The notes under the pieces were generated by a model, which saw only the letters and a program-made list of their open reading frames with translations, searched no databases and had not been told where the DNA came from. A program made the translations under genes and the position numbers. From Eumeta japonica (Eukaryota; Arthropoda; Insecta; Lepidoptera; Psychidae), in contig BGZK01001309.1 of the NCBI GenBank assembly GCA_005406025.1, positions 108,284 to 172,283 of the forward strand: DNA of 64,000 nt. Direction: 5' to 3'. The stretch's first letter is position 1. The number at the start of each line of letters is the position of its first letter. Below, in pieces: positions 35,501 through 48,204 of this stretch.

Positions 35501-36800
35501 ATGTATTATGTGCAATTCAACTTGAGTACGTGCTTAAAAAAATAAACCGGATTGACTAAGGTTCGAAACAACGACCTGAGCCTAGTCCTCTTTTAAAAAC
35601 ACGGAAATAATAGTTTTTTTCATTGTTCCCAACGTTATAACCATTTTATATTGTAATTGAGAAACGTATAAAAATGATATTCATAATTTTAGGTGATGGA
35701 ATCTCTTTCGGCGCGTTGGTGATTAATTTTAATATGAAACGAAGTATGCGCACAACCGCGCGCAACGAAAAGCTAACACCATGAAGTCAGCTATCGGGCA
35801 ATTGAGTTATCTTCACCCGTGAGATGAATTTAGGAACCTCGTTGATGAATTTAGAACGTATCTCGTTGTCTGTTACTAACAATACACTATTAAATAATTC
35901 AACTTCACATCTAAGTAATTATGTAGTATATTAAAGAAAACTAACAGCCTCTAGAGTTGCCACCAGGCATACATATTAAATGGGCAAGTAAATTTCTCCA
36001 TTCATATCGATTTTCATGGTGCCTATGAATTACTAGTATTTCAATAAAACAAAAGTGGTATATATGACATAAATTAACATATTTAGTTTTTATTTTCACA
36101 TCAATTGGATTTATGTTTATTTTATATAGTCAAAGCGTTTTCCATAATTATCTTATTATCGCTCTGGTTGTAATGTAGTATCACGCGATATGTGCAATTT
36201 AATACAACTGTTTGCGCACACATTAATATTTGCACTGAACCGGCCGTTATTTGCACAAAATGTAATACATCGTGCAAACAAAGAGTTGCTAACACTGATT
36301 TTCTCACATTAGCAATGCGCGCTATCGCCGCGATATCGCGATATGAGCATTAGCGCAGCCCCTCAGCGCGCGTGGTCACGGAGCACACACGCCGGTGATG
36401 AACCTACTGATTGTATGTCTCTGAGAGACATCACTCGTATCAGATTGGTTCCTCCTTGTTGACTTTTAGATGGATCTATTAATTAAATGAAACTACGTTT
36501 TTTATGTAGGAAATAAATAAAACTTACAGGCTCAGTACATTTTTATCTGTTTTTTTTTAAATAATAAATCAGTGCAATTAAAGATATTTTACCCTATTTT
36601 TGTAAATAATTGTAATGCAGTAACAATCAACATGTCGGAAGTCGATATGTTTAATTATTGCCCTTAACGGCATTTTACACTATTTTCAACCAACCAGCAA
36701 TTATGTATTGTATAAAAACAGGTATAATTCATTAAGCACTTATATCAATGTGTTGTTTTTAGTAAGATGCATGCACAATCTTAAATACTATATAATAAGC
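32561..36800. other. No gene seen
   Basis: AT-rich sequence. Notable short items are a TGACGTCA palindrome near 33522-33529, a GC patch at 35040-35220 with GC-box-like CCCCGCCC, and CGCGATATCGCG, a perfect 12-bp palindrome at 36329-36340. No coding evidence. Confidence 0.5.
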
Positions 36801-36842
36801 TGGCGTATTTTTTATTTATATCTATAAATAAAAAATACGCCA
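36801..36842. repeat. Near-perfect 42-nt palindrome
   Basis: TGGCGTATTTTTTATTTATA, a 2-base spacer, then its exact reverse complement: a 20-bp perfect stem. Such a sequence can extrude as a cruciform and is often the core of a young foldback element. Confidence 0.9.
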
Positions 36843-37022
36843 TTTTATAATAATAATTATAAATACATATAAACAACAAAACATTCATTGAAACTTGTTT
36901 CAGAGTATTTTAATAGAAACAAACTATAACAAACCTTAATATTACAATAGGTAAGGTGCCAAAAAAATCTACTTACATCGAATAGAGACATATCTAATAC
37001 CCTAAATTATTACCGACGTTGC

Positions 37023-37072
37023 CTAGTGCGTGTGCTACACGCACAAGCACTAGTCAACAAATTAGTTTGTTG
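37023..37072. repeat. Two adjacent short hairpins
   Basis: The first (37023-37053) has a 13-bp stem with one mismatch, CTAGTGCGTGTGC / GCACAAGCACTAG, and a 5-base loop. The second, CAACAAA-TTAG-TTTGTTG, follows at 37055-37072. Function unknown. Confidence 0.6.
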
Positions 37073-37079
37073 GTCTCAC

Positions 37080-38515
37080 TTAGCACTTAACATTAAATGA
37101 AAAACAAAAATGTACGAATGTATGCTCACATTTATATCTACGAACGACGAGCTTTTTAGTGCAGTTTTATACCTAAGTTCACACTTCAATTATCTTTTGA
37201 TCTACGCAAAGTGCGCGGTGAAACGCTGATTATCGGCACGCGACACGCGCCGGCGCAGACAGCCTGATTGATCATCGCTTAATCACGATCGTATTTATTA
37301 TGAGTTGCGAAAATAATGTATTTTTAACTTCGACTACACATAGCTTTCATACATATAGCTCGACGATTGTTATCGATAAATGTTTGTATTTTTAACTAAA
37401 ATGTTTCGCATGTATTTGATAAATTGTTAAAATCTGTTCTATACGTGTAGATGCACATTTAGACTGACGTATTTAGGTTTTTAAACTTTTAATTTACTTA
37501 TTGCTTCCAAAATTTCAATCGTTTACCAAGTTGAATTTGAAGATACTAACGGATCAATCTCAAAGTTAAGCATATGCACTCACTAAAAATCATTGATTTC
37601 TTTATGACCTATTCCTAAATTAATAATATTAGTGGCCGAATATTAAATTGGGGAAAATTTTTTTTCGTATTTTATAAGTAAACAGTAGCACTCAAATATC
37701 TTTGATTGTGCAGCTTGTATCTGGCTAGCTTTGATATCATTAAAGAAATGACATTAAAAAAAATAAATAGTAATAAAGGTGTCATTTTTCTATTGTTTTA
37801 CTGTTTAGTAAAATGAGTGACTTTAACATTGAAATAACGTGGTACTTTTAAAGTTTTATCCCAAAACCCGGAATAAAAAGTTTATGACGTTTATGCTTTT
37901 TGATCAGAAATCCCAAAATTTCTAAGCAATGGGATTGTGTCATTACCTACAACAAATTGTTGAAAAAAATTGTGTATAGATTATAATTGAATATAAATAA
38001 AATATGGAGAAAAATAACCTTGAATTTGTATATAAAATACGAAAAAACTTTTCCCCGACTTTATATTTAGTGTATGTTGCTGCAAATAGAAGGATAACAT
38101 CTTCAATACTGGCCATTAAATTTAACCGAATCGATGAGTTTTTAACTTAATTAAATGAAATCGGTCATATTGTGATTCAGGAAGCACTTTAAGCCATAGT
38201 TCCAGACCGTTATCACCACGCTGGTGACGACGGTCGTTAACACCCACCACCCGCATCCATTAGTCCAATCAAACTTTTCAATATAAAACAAAACCTGTGG
38301 GACTACACACAGTATCTGCATTTTAAAAACATGTTCAACATGTTTCTACTTGTAAAACATATACTCCGGTTGTCTACACATAAGAATAGTCGGTATTCAA
38401 TAACCTTGTGACGCTCGTTTGGCTGTTCAGTCGTCGTTGACAAGTGAAGCGTGACTTTAACGCTAGACTTGCTCAATGTTTTACTTTATCGTATACGGTG
38501 TTATATCGTGAAATT
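37080..38515. other. No gene seen
   Basis: AT-rich sequence with no recognisable features. Confidence 0.5.
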
Positions 38516-38519
38516 CATT

Positions 38520-38670
38520 ATCAAACGCTTGATTGCGACATGCGACCCACCCCTGACCCTCGAACCTGTTCCTCCACTACGAGTCCTCATCTAGCGGATT
38601 GATTCGAGAGGATTGGCAGACATCGAACACCAAAACAAATCTTAGTTTTCTATTTATCTTAACAGTCAAT
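38520..38670 (+). repeat. Interspersed repeat shared with 21690-21860
   Basis: The blocks 'tcgaacctgttcctccacta', 'tcctcatctagcggattgat' and 'cagacatcgaacac' match the earlier copy in order. Extent approximate. Confidence 0.55.
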
Positions 38671-38679
38671 TAATGATAT

Positions 38680-40270
38680 ATAATTATTACGTATGTTTCA
38701 TGCCATTTATGCACGTTTTCAAGGAAATGCAGATAGTCACATCCACCAGGATGGGATGGATGGATGTTGAGAGTGTTAAAACTATCAACATATACGCTCC
38801 CAACCACCTCGCTTGACGTACTATCATGCAGCGTGTGGTACGTCGAGGTGATAGAAGCCCTTCTGCCCAACAGTCACTAATAGACATGCTGTCGGCTGTC
38901 ACAGAATAACCATCACCTATTTATTGCCCAAATCACTCGATGTCTTCTATTATGATTTGAATCTTTTTTCTTATTTGTTTTCTAATATGTCAATATCCCA
39001 TCGATTTTTTTTTAACATTGTATGTTCACGAATACACTGTACTATCCTACAGGTGAAAGTTTCTTTATCATTTTCGTATCATCTCCCCTAACACATGAAG
39101 CTGGCCCAGTGCGCGTCGGTGACCGATGACTGGTGATGATCGATATCACCAAAGAGGTGACGCAGTCCGGAACCGCCGACTTAAGGTGCGATTTCAGGCT
39201 CGCAGGTCAGTTCCGCCGTAGCCAGTTTTCTAACAACTTACTTTCCGGTTCCAAGTCAAAACTCTTAACCTCTGAGTCACCATTTCATAACACAACGCAG
39301 TATCACCGTTTCGTATCACAACTCGTGTTAAAACAAAAACCGTGGCGAATTCGATACACAAAAAAAAATTGGCAGCTTTTTGCCTCGAGCTGACCTTGGT
39401 TCAGTGATCTTAGCGTCGGTAAAAACAGTTGTAACTGCGATGTGCATTTGATGTGGGATGACACATCGGACCTCGACTGACGCCGCGCCCACTCTACAGG
39501 ATGATTCATGGTCATTTTTTAAATAATTATTTATTCGCATAGAAATTATATTTTAAGTATAAAGGAAATTATGTTATCTTTATTCGTCGTCTACGTACAT
39601 CCCATAGTTAAGTGTGGTGGGACGACCAAGGATTTGCCGCTTCAATTTTTATACAGAAGGATTTTTTTAATACAAGGTGCTTACACAATCTCACGGAAAA
39701 TTTAAAATAAGTTAACCATCGATTCGGAAACACAAATAGGAAAAAACTGGCAAAAAATCCCTTTAGGCGGTGAACGGAACAGGTTTATATTTTCTGTCGT
39801 GTCGAATCTACAAATGAGACATTGGTGTCATTTAAGTTTTCATTCACACAATCGTAACATTTTCTTAGAGTTGACTTTAATAAATAATTTGCATTGGTTA
39901 TTATTTGATTATAACAGAACACTAAAAATATTTTGTGAAAACATGGTTTCATACAAAAAGTCACTAGCTGGATTTTATCTGAGCTTCAAAAATGAATATT
40001 TAAAAGGAAAAGAATGTGAATTTCAAATTCAAGTAACTGTTTACTTTACTTTATGAAGAAAGTTAATATAATGTGTTTCATTGAATAATAGATCTACAAC
40101 GAGAATTTTGTGTGATTCCAAATGTCCTCCGACTTCACAAGAATTATTTGATCTACTTCGAATGGTGTTTAAAGGCAGACACTCTTAGAAAGCGACTCTC
40201 TGCCGTCGATTCGACGAATTTTATTATTTCTTTGGAAGTTCAACTACAAACAATAACTTTTGTATAGATA
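38680..40270. other. No gene seen
   Basis: Short chance frames only. A somewhat GC-richer stretch lies at 39100-39200. Confidence 0.5.
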
Positions 40271-40271
40271 A

Positions 40272-40550
40272 AAACAAACCGCCTACAAAAATTTATTTAA
40301 ATAATTTTTTAAACGAACTTCAAAAACAGCTAACTACATGTATTTGGAGTCGGTACCAGCTAAAGATAAATTAGATACAGTTGTGTGGTTGTTTCCTTAG
40401 AAGAAACAGATCTATTGACTTAATATTTTACCCATATCTTCATGTTTATAAATATTATAAATTCTTTCGCCTTCCCTTAGCTAATTAGTTGTTTTTGGAG
40501 TCTTTTTAAACAACTATTTCGATAGGTTTTTGAAGGCTTTTTTTGAAAGG
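40272..40550 (+). mobile_element. Foldback/MITE-like element, single-unit copy
   Basis: Same family as 10029-10518. It shares 'aaccgcct', 'ttttttaaacgaacttcaaa', 'accagctaaagataaat', 'tagttgtttttg' and 'ataggtttttgaagg'. It has one internal unit where the other copy has two, and it is more diverged. Confidence 0.7.
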
Positions 40551-40991
40551 TAATTTTATTTTGTATTCTTAAGTTATCGAGTGATTAAAACTCCATATTT
40601 ATTTAGCTACTTTGCATATGACTTAAGCAATGGTTAATAAATTTGGCCAAGCATCTGCTTTACTTTTATTATGGAGCACGTGGAAAAGCAGTTCGGATCT
40701 CGAATTTATTGTCTCCTGGTAAAAATTTCAAGGTTTTTACATTTTTATTTCGAGTGCAACTACCAAAAATTTGGAAAATCCAAAAGTGCACGCCTCACCG
40801 CGGTCATTAACTTCTAAAATAAAAAATTTCAATAGAGTTTTTGATAATGAAATTTCAAAAAAAGATTTATCAAATTCAAATTTCGCGCCATTTCGTGAGA
40901 TATTTATAATGGCGCATGCGCTGATCTCAACTTTTCACATATGGCTTAGGCCTAATCTTCATTTGTATATAAATATAGATATACAAACACT

Positions 40992-41022
40992 ACCTCAACG
41001 CTCCGCTTGTGAGGCGTGCAAT
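40992..41022 (+). repeat. Short dispersed motif, copy 2 (second half)
   Basis: 31 bp identical to 41401-41431, including ACCTCAACGCTCCGCTTGTG. CCTCA and TGAGG inside it can pair. Confidence 0.8.
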
Positions 41023-41382
41023 ACAGTCGTTTTTTAGTTTTTTGTAAATTATAATTAAACGACAGTACTTAGAACGCTAATATTAACTAGGAATCAGCAC
41101 AGGGTATAACTTTATATAAAAAAACAGTATTCCGGTAAGATACATTTTTCAACCAATTTCTCTGCCACATACATGGATCCATAAACACAGACTGACGGAC
41201 GTCCAACAATAATTGATTTTAATGATATTATTTACTATATTAAACAAAATAATTATTTATAAAATATACCATATGTGCTAGACAGATTATTTAACTTGAT
41301 ATTAGTGCACTCATATTACCCTGTAAGTGTTATATTAGTAAAAAAAAGTCATTTAAGTTTCTAAAGACTGAGTTTTTTGACA

Positions 41383-41431
41383 TGTCGAGAGTAGAGCACC
41401 ACCTCAACGCTCCGCTTGTGAGGCGTGCAAT
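41383..41431 (+). repeat. Short dispersed motif, copy 3
   Basis: Contains both halves: TGTCGAGAGTAGAGCACC, shared with 1201-1218, and the 31-bp block shared with 40992-41022. Confidence 0.8.
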
Positions 41432-42527
41432 TATTCTTATACCAACTATATAAGTGATTCTTGTTTTTTATAATATAAAAGTTCTACAATTTGTACAGGT
41501 CACATTTTCATTCACTTCCACATTAACTTAATTCACGCTGTTTCTAGTGTTATCGCTAAAGAGTTCCGATGTGTTCCTGCATAGATGGTCAGGGTAAGAT
41601 CATATAAGTGAATGAATATATAAGTAGATTAATAAGTAATTTTAATTTTATATGTACTAGATTTTACCAATAGCCATTGTCGATAAATTACAGTGTTACC
41701 TCTAACTCCTTAGTGCTGTGACTTCTATTATCAGCTCAGCGGCGTGAGATGATGATTCGATTTTTTGTTTTAAATAAAAAAAAAACGAAATCGGTCCACG
41801 ATTAACAAAATTATCGCTGGAAATGCAAAAAAAATACATACAGATGAGCACAGATTCTCCTCCTCCTTTAAGTCGGCTAAAAACGAATTTAGTCACCCGA
41901 AAGAGAATTATATAAGTCATTAAATATTTTGACAGTCGCTCACTGTAAAGAAACCATTAATGCTTTCGATCGTCCCTAGTACTACTAAATACTATAGATA
42001 GTATTTACTACATACTGTATATAGACAGTAACAATTAATGTAACCACCTACACGACCTATGGAAACAAACGTATGAGCAGCTCGAATCGTACTCTTTTAT
42101 GGAACAAATATTGTTTAGCTCTCAGAATCAATGATACCAGCATAATAATGCTATGCTATGTAATTCGCTATAGCCTCTACGTAACCGCGTCCGCTGATCA
42201 CCTTACCCGGCAACGCATCTGTCACCACAGCCCCGTTTTATCTGTCGGTGTGTCTGTTATCTGCCCATTATATCTGATTGCATGTAAAGTCGAGAATGCA
42301 ATGATGCATGTTCAGTCATTTGTTTGAAGAATAAATGTATAAACTAAAAGCCAAAGTTCCATCTACGCGATCGATCGGTTTTATACAATGGACTATAGGC
42401 CATTGCGCCTTTGAACCAACAGTGGTCTGGGATGCTAGGGGTGGCCAACGTACAGGGAAGATTCTCTCTGGTCATTTGATGTAGTAATAATCGCAAATTA
42501 CTGATATGGAAACGTATTGAAAATTCT

Positions 42528-42690
42528 AATAAAATACGGCCAAGTGCGATGCTGTTTCGTGGAAATACTTATTCTTTACGTTAGGTTTCATTATATCTGT
42601 TAATGAAATTTTAAAATTTTAACATGTCTCACAGTTCTACGACAAGCACTGTTAACAAATTCTGCGACGGAATCAGTTGGCACCTTAAAA
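42528..42690 (+). repeat. Fragment of the 'ggccaagtgcga' repeat
   Basis: It begins AAATACGGCCAAGTGCGA and ends near 'cggaatcagttggcacctta'. It looks like a shortened copy of the family seen at 22915-23990. Confidence 0.4.
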
Positions 42691-43793
42691 AAATAAGCAT
42701 AGAGTTACCCATAATCACGAAATTTTGAAACCGCCTTCTCCAGTCTTTAACTTCTTGGAATCTTCTTTAACGTCTCGAATGCCTCGATAGTGAAAGAATA
42801 AGGCAACGACCGCTCCGAAGGAATAGACGTCACTGCGGCTCACACGATGGGTCGTAAGCGTGTGAAAAAACGGTAAAAAATGGGGCGATGCAGGAAACTA
42901 GCACTGCGCCCGCGCACAGGGCCAGGCGACCCTTTATGACACATTGCGCAGACTTGAACGCGTACGCGTTAATTAATATTTTAATTTAATTAACAAAGGG
43001 TGTGGTGAAATGTTCTTTCCAAACAGTTATTGCCATTTATTTTCAAAGCCGACTTGCGTAACCTGTTTTCTTAACGTTACGTATTTTATTACCTGTTTAT
43101 TACCGGTGTCTGTCGAATTAGTCTATTTCAATCAACGTGTATACAAAACTTCATACTTATTTCGTTGGTGTTCGGGAGGTTGTGGCGGCGCGCGCATTCG
43201 TAGGGTTGATACATGCCAAAAATGGTTACAAGTAATGGTAAAACAATATCATAATTTAGATAAAAGTCAACAATAACCTAAGTAAAAAGCTAATTGTTAG
43301 GTTGTAACACCAGTTAAATATTTGAAATCTCTTGATCGAATACATTTTTGGCTTCTTCGATTTGTTTTAAAATCTTAATATGTATATATGAGGCATATAA
43401 TACATTACTGTTTTCGTAATTAGGTTGCGATTATTGCCACTCTGTGTGTATTGAAAATAAAATTTGTGATTCCAACCAAAAGTTTAAATAATGTAAGGAT
43501 CTGCAACTTCGATTTTAACGATTCGATATTTTGGTTGTTTTAACCAACCGAAATATTGATTCAATTAATCTGATTGGTAAAACTATGCCCATTGTTTGTT
43601 AATATAACGAATTACTTAGTTATAACAACGAAATTTTATTTAACTAAGCTAAATTCAAACTTGGCTAACAACTTTTTTTTCAATGCCGTTTTATGAGTGG
43701 CATCGTATCCTTGACGTGAGGCAGTTTGCAAGCTGGCACTTAGTTCCACATACAGCACGGCCTCCATACTCACTTCACATGCAGAAACACGTA

Positions 43794-43798
<5 letters not shown>

Positions 43799-43826
<28 letters not shown>
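43799..43826. repeat. (AC)n microsatellite
   Basis: An AC dinucleotide run of 28 bases. Open frames across it reflect the simple repeat and are not genes. Confidence 0.95.
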
Positions 43827-43828
<2 letters not shown>

Positions 43829-44479
43829 ACTGACCCATCATTCAGCCGTTAGCGCTTTTACAAACACAAGCTTATTTCGTATTATCAATAATTTGATAAT
43901 AAAATCTATAATAAAATGAAATAACAAAAAATGTGTGTACTCATAAATAATATATTTTCTAATCAAACCTTGATCGAAAGTATGTTTTATTTGATGTTGC
44001 TTTCGTTTTAGATTCTAATCGCCCCCACTGCCATGGGGTACCTTCAGCATGCTTCTCATTTCAGGTGAAGGGGCTTGGGATTTAAGCCCTCCGCGCCGGC
44101 CCAGCGCGATGACTAAATCCGGGACCACTTAATATGACTTCCGGGGTACAACAAGAAGAGCGGTTTAATTTGACTTTTATTTAATATATATCTGCAGCAG
44201 ACAGCGCTTATTTTGATTTGAAAAAAAAATGCTAAGAAATAATTTATATCGAAATACAAGTGCCTACGCTTGACGTATGAAAGAAAAAAAAATCTAGTTA
44301 ACTTTTCTATAAATGAACACACGTTTTAAGATTCAGTTCTCTAAAATATATTCAAAAACTCTAAATTTTATTAGTAGCAATTGAGTTAGTGTGCTCAATC
44401 TCTAATTAGCTTTAATAAAAAAATATCCTCATAGAATTCTAGAACTCTGCTACGATATCTAAAATTCGGTTCTTAAAAG

Positions 44480-45370
44480 ACACCTCCTGTATATAGACAA
44501 GTCGCCGACGTCCTTCTGCGAAGACGGGCGGAGGCGGGCGGCGTCTCTCCGTCTCATTTAGAATTCACCATTATAATAATTTTATAATAATATTTTATTA
44601 CGATTCTGAAAATCGCGTTAAGTTTTAAAAAATATCCCGTCTCGTCGACCGCGAGACGCTCACGGCCGGACGTCGTATGCTTCTCCGTTTTTGCTGGCTC
44701 GCCTCGTTGGGGGGCGTGGGCTTCGAAGTCTCATTCGTCTTTAGCACTCGAGGGCCCTTCTTTCTTTGTAGTTATCGGTTCTAAGCGAGCTGCAGGACCA
44801 CCCTAAACGATGATTAGGGTTGTGTCGGTCTTCTCCTTCCATATTATGGAGTAGACGGCAACTCAACTTCTAGGTTTTGTGATCTATATTGATTGTTCCA
44901 GTGTCCCTACAGATGATATGTCCCATTCAAATTATAGGTACGAATTGGGAGAACAATTATGAACGCAGTCGGGCGGAGGTGATAATTAAGTATTGAATAT
45001 TCCAATGCGGGGGACATACAGTAGCTCTCACGGAACTCCGGAAAAGCAGATCCAAAACGAAGAAGGAAAATATTCGTTAGGTTGTTGTTAGTACGTTGGA
45101 TACTCGTATCGCTAAAAGTGATCTCCCGCAAGCTTCTTCGTTTTAGAGGAAGGGACTAGGATTTCGCGCCCTTCGCGGCCTCCCTGACGGCCGGTGATAG
45201 CAGAGGCCGCCGAAGACGGTCGTCGACCGCCGTGACCGACGGCTTAAACGACCGCTCCGAGACGTGGGGCGAGGAATTTAATTTGATCCTAAAAATCCTT
45301 CTGTCGTTTCAGACTCAGTCAAGATCCAAGTTCGTTAGGTTCTGCTTCGAGACCACGTCCTTAACCGTTT
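44480..45370. other. GC-rich block, possible old retroelement 5' region
   Basis: A long stretch much richer in GC than its surroundings, with repeated CG-rich motifs (gacgggcgg, ggcggcgtctc, cgaccgccgtgaccg). No frame stays open for long and I recognise no domain. A decayed LINE 5' region or a CpG-rich regulatory block would both fit. A small related-looking patch lies at 44025-44150. Confidence 0.3.
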
Positions 45371-46330
45371 GCGCGTTACAGCGGTATTTATTTATGTGAC
45401 ATCATTCTCTGGTCAAAGGTGAACGGTTGTCTTATAATACAACTACTCTCTGTATATGAGATGTGTGGCACATAGATGTCACTGCATAAAATTGTCTTAT
45501 TGTTATTTAAGACCTACCGACTAGTTGTTTGTCTAATTTGTATTCAGAATGCAATGTCGATTATTATTTGATGTTGCAATAAAATGAAATTTAGAAATAC
45601 CCTTTATTTCAAAGTATTTGGTAAAATATCTCGAGAATACCTTGATATTGGTTGGTCTTAAGAGTTCTTGATGCCAATTGCTGCCCCGGCTTTAATTTCG
45701 ATTCTGGTTTCGCCTTTCAATTAATTTGATAAAACTATACCAATTTTGAGTGTTTTCTAATTTTTACATCGGCAAATATATCCGGAAAAATTGCACCGTA
45801 TACAGTAGGCCCATACGTTTTTTTACCTTACAGTGAAATAATCATCGATATTCGATATCCGTTCAGCCTTTAAAACGATGAGCCTGAATACACAGAAAGG
45901 TAAATAAATAAAAAAATTAAAAAAAAATTATATGATCTTAACCTTCAGAAATATTGCCCCTCGTGTTACCTATAATTTGTTTGTCTTTCTCTTTGCCCAA
46001 TCTCTTCTTATGTTCTGTATTTCTGTCTGGGGTGATATCCATAAAACTAATTATCGATAAGATCTCAAAGAGCCACTTTTAAACTAAACTCCTTTATACC
46101 TTTTTTCCCTTCTATTGATTTTACCGAAAACGGGTGATGCTAATGGTGAAACAATTATTTATATTTATTTTTCTTACCGTGCGTGCGTGCTCAACGAGGT
46201 CTCTGTGGATGTGAAAGATTTACTCCAATGCAAATTGAAAGTCATTATTGAACATAAAAAATAGTGTTTGCAATTTTCAAATATTTAGTAGACAAATATC
46301 CACGGGTTTAGCTAGCTTGACTTCTTACCC

Positions 46331-47320
46331 GGCTATTTCAATCAGTAATTGTTTTATATGTATTGTTTTTACCTGATGCTTGTGTATGTTGAAATTATGA
46401 AAAAACTTAAGTTTCTTGTTGACAAAATTTTAAAAGAGAGTATAGATTTTTTAGCTCCTCCTATAAATCACATTTTAAACTGCTGTTTCTATTATGTTTT
46501 TCCGAAGGATCTCAAAACATCACTTATTTTTCCCGTGCACTAAAAGGACGATCGAAATATCATGAGTACGTACAGGCCCATGTCGATTTTACAGCCTATG
46601 TCGAAGATGTTCTAGATAATAATAAACTCTATAAACTAATAGAGTTTTTGAAGAAAAAAATTAATCCTATCAAATAACCAATTTCGTGTTTGTACAGGAA
46701 AGTCCACCACTCATACGGTTCATTCATTAACGGACTTTATAAAAAAAAATTTGATGAAGGAAATAAAATAAATGTTTTGCACAATGTCTGGACTTAGTCA
46801 AAGCCTTTGACACATTTTCTATTCCAATCCTGAATAAGCCGAAGAAAATAGTTGTGATGGGCAAACAACTATCTTTTTTAAGGATTATCTTACGGATAAA
46901 TTTCAGTGTGTTAGACTTAGTATTTATACAATCTGCGAGCTTCCCGTGATGTATGGTTTGTCACGGGGCAGTATACTCGGTCCAATTTAATTTTTAATTT
47001 ATACAAATGACCCTTGTTCTATGATTCTATACAGAGAAAAAATGATATTCTACGTAGATCATACGGTTCTTGTATTCGCTCATATGAGATAGAAAGTGTT
47101 CAGTTGTTCCCAAACATCACTGAAGGAAATCATGGAATGCCTCCGAGAAACCGGCCTTGCATTAAATATGGAAAAACAACATTCTCTCTGGACTTTAATC
47201 CCAATTATCAAAACAAACGCAGAGCTGAGGTAATCAGAAGTACTAAAATATGTCGTACCGCCTTTGCACAGAGATTTCATAATTATCATGGTCCTTACCT
47301 ATATAAAAAAAAAAAAATTG
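46331..47320 (+). pseudogene. LINE reverse transcriptase fragment, decayed
   Basis: Plus-strand motifs in order. DFLAPPINHILNCCFYYVFP and LKTSLIFPVH (about 46447-46541) match the block preceding RT domain 1. TYRPMSILQPMSKMF (about 46570-46612) matches NYRPISLL..lsKi. LDLVKAFDT (about 46789-46810) matches DLSKAFDT. YGLSRGSILGP (about 46951-46985) matches GVPQGSILGPLLF. IFYVDHTVLVFA (about 47044-47080) matches the YADDT box, with the second Asp changed to His. There are several stops and frame changes. It is a separate remnant from the one at 31345-32560. Confidence 0.85.
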
Positions 47321-47469
47321 TATAAGCATAAAAATATATGACCAAAATTTACAAATCAAAATGAAAAATCTTTTAAAAATCATAAAATAAATTACTTAAA
47401 ATTTTATCAGTCTCGCATGTGCCCGTAAAATATTCAGTGGTACACACAAACACACAACACACACATGTA

Positions 47470-47526
47470 CGCACGCACGCACGCATGCACGCATGCACGC
47501 AAGAACGCAAGCACGCACGCACGCAC
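47470..47526. repeat. (ACGC)n-type tetranucleotide repeat
   Basis: GCAC/ACGC units with ATGC and AAGC interruptions, preceded by ACAC tracts from about 47445. Confidence 0.9.
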
Positions 47527-48204
47527 ACTTACACGAAAAAGAAATAAGCATATGATTGGTTTGTAAGTTATTGTCTCCACTCATCTAGACATGAGGCCCT
47601 AGTGTTTATCTTCCTCTCTTTTATTCATGTACGTTAAATATAAATTTATTTATTTTTTTATTTAATATTGCACAATTATTTTATTGTATTGCTAAAAATA
47701 GTCATATATAATATATTTAAGAAATTAGTAAAAAAATACTTCTAGTATCATAGAGGGAAGTGCCGAATACTGAAACACAGGTATTCACCTAGTTCAGCAA
47801 CAGTTGCCATATATCGTAAGCAATCAAGTTATACAACCTTATTTTAAAAACTTAAATATGTTAACTTTTTGAGTATAAACGTTTATTATTATTATTCTTT
47901 TTCGAGGGAAAACTGTCTTCCTAACTTCCGAACCTTCGTACGTTATAAAAGTTACAAAATATTATGACGCACATTTCAAGTGCTAGTTAGTGACCTACGA
48001 AGTAATGATAATTTCACAATCAAATCAATTTCGTTTCAAGATAATGTTTTTAAAAAATATTTGAAATTAAAAACATAATTGAGGACGAATCAAATACGAG
48101 GGCGGATTTCAAATTATACGATTCGCGATTTATGTTGGATACATACACGATGAAGAATTTTTTAGAACAAAATGAGCATGGAAATTACGATATTATTATT
48201 TTTT

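Noticed and set aside
43683..43919. Open frame with a His-Thr run
   Set aside because: It is produced by the (AC)n microsatellite.
47396..47584. Cys/Arg/Ala/Val-rich frame resembling a cysteine-rich peptide
   Set aside because: It is a translation of the ACGC tetranucleotide repeat.
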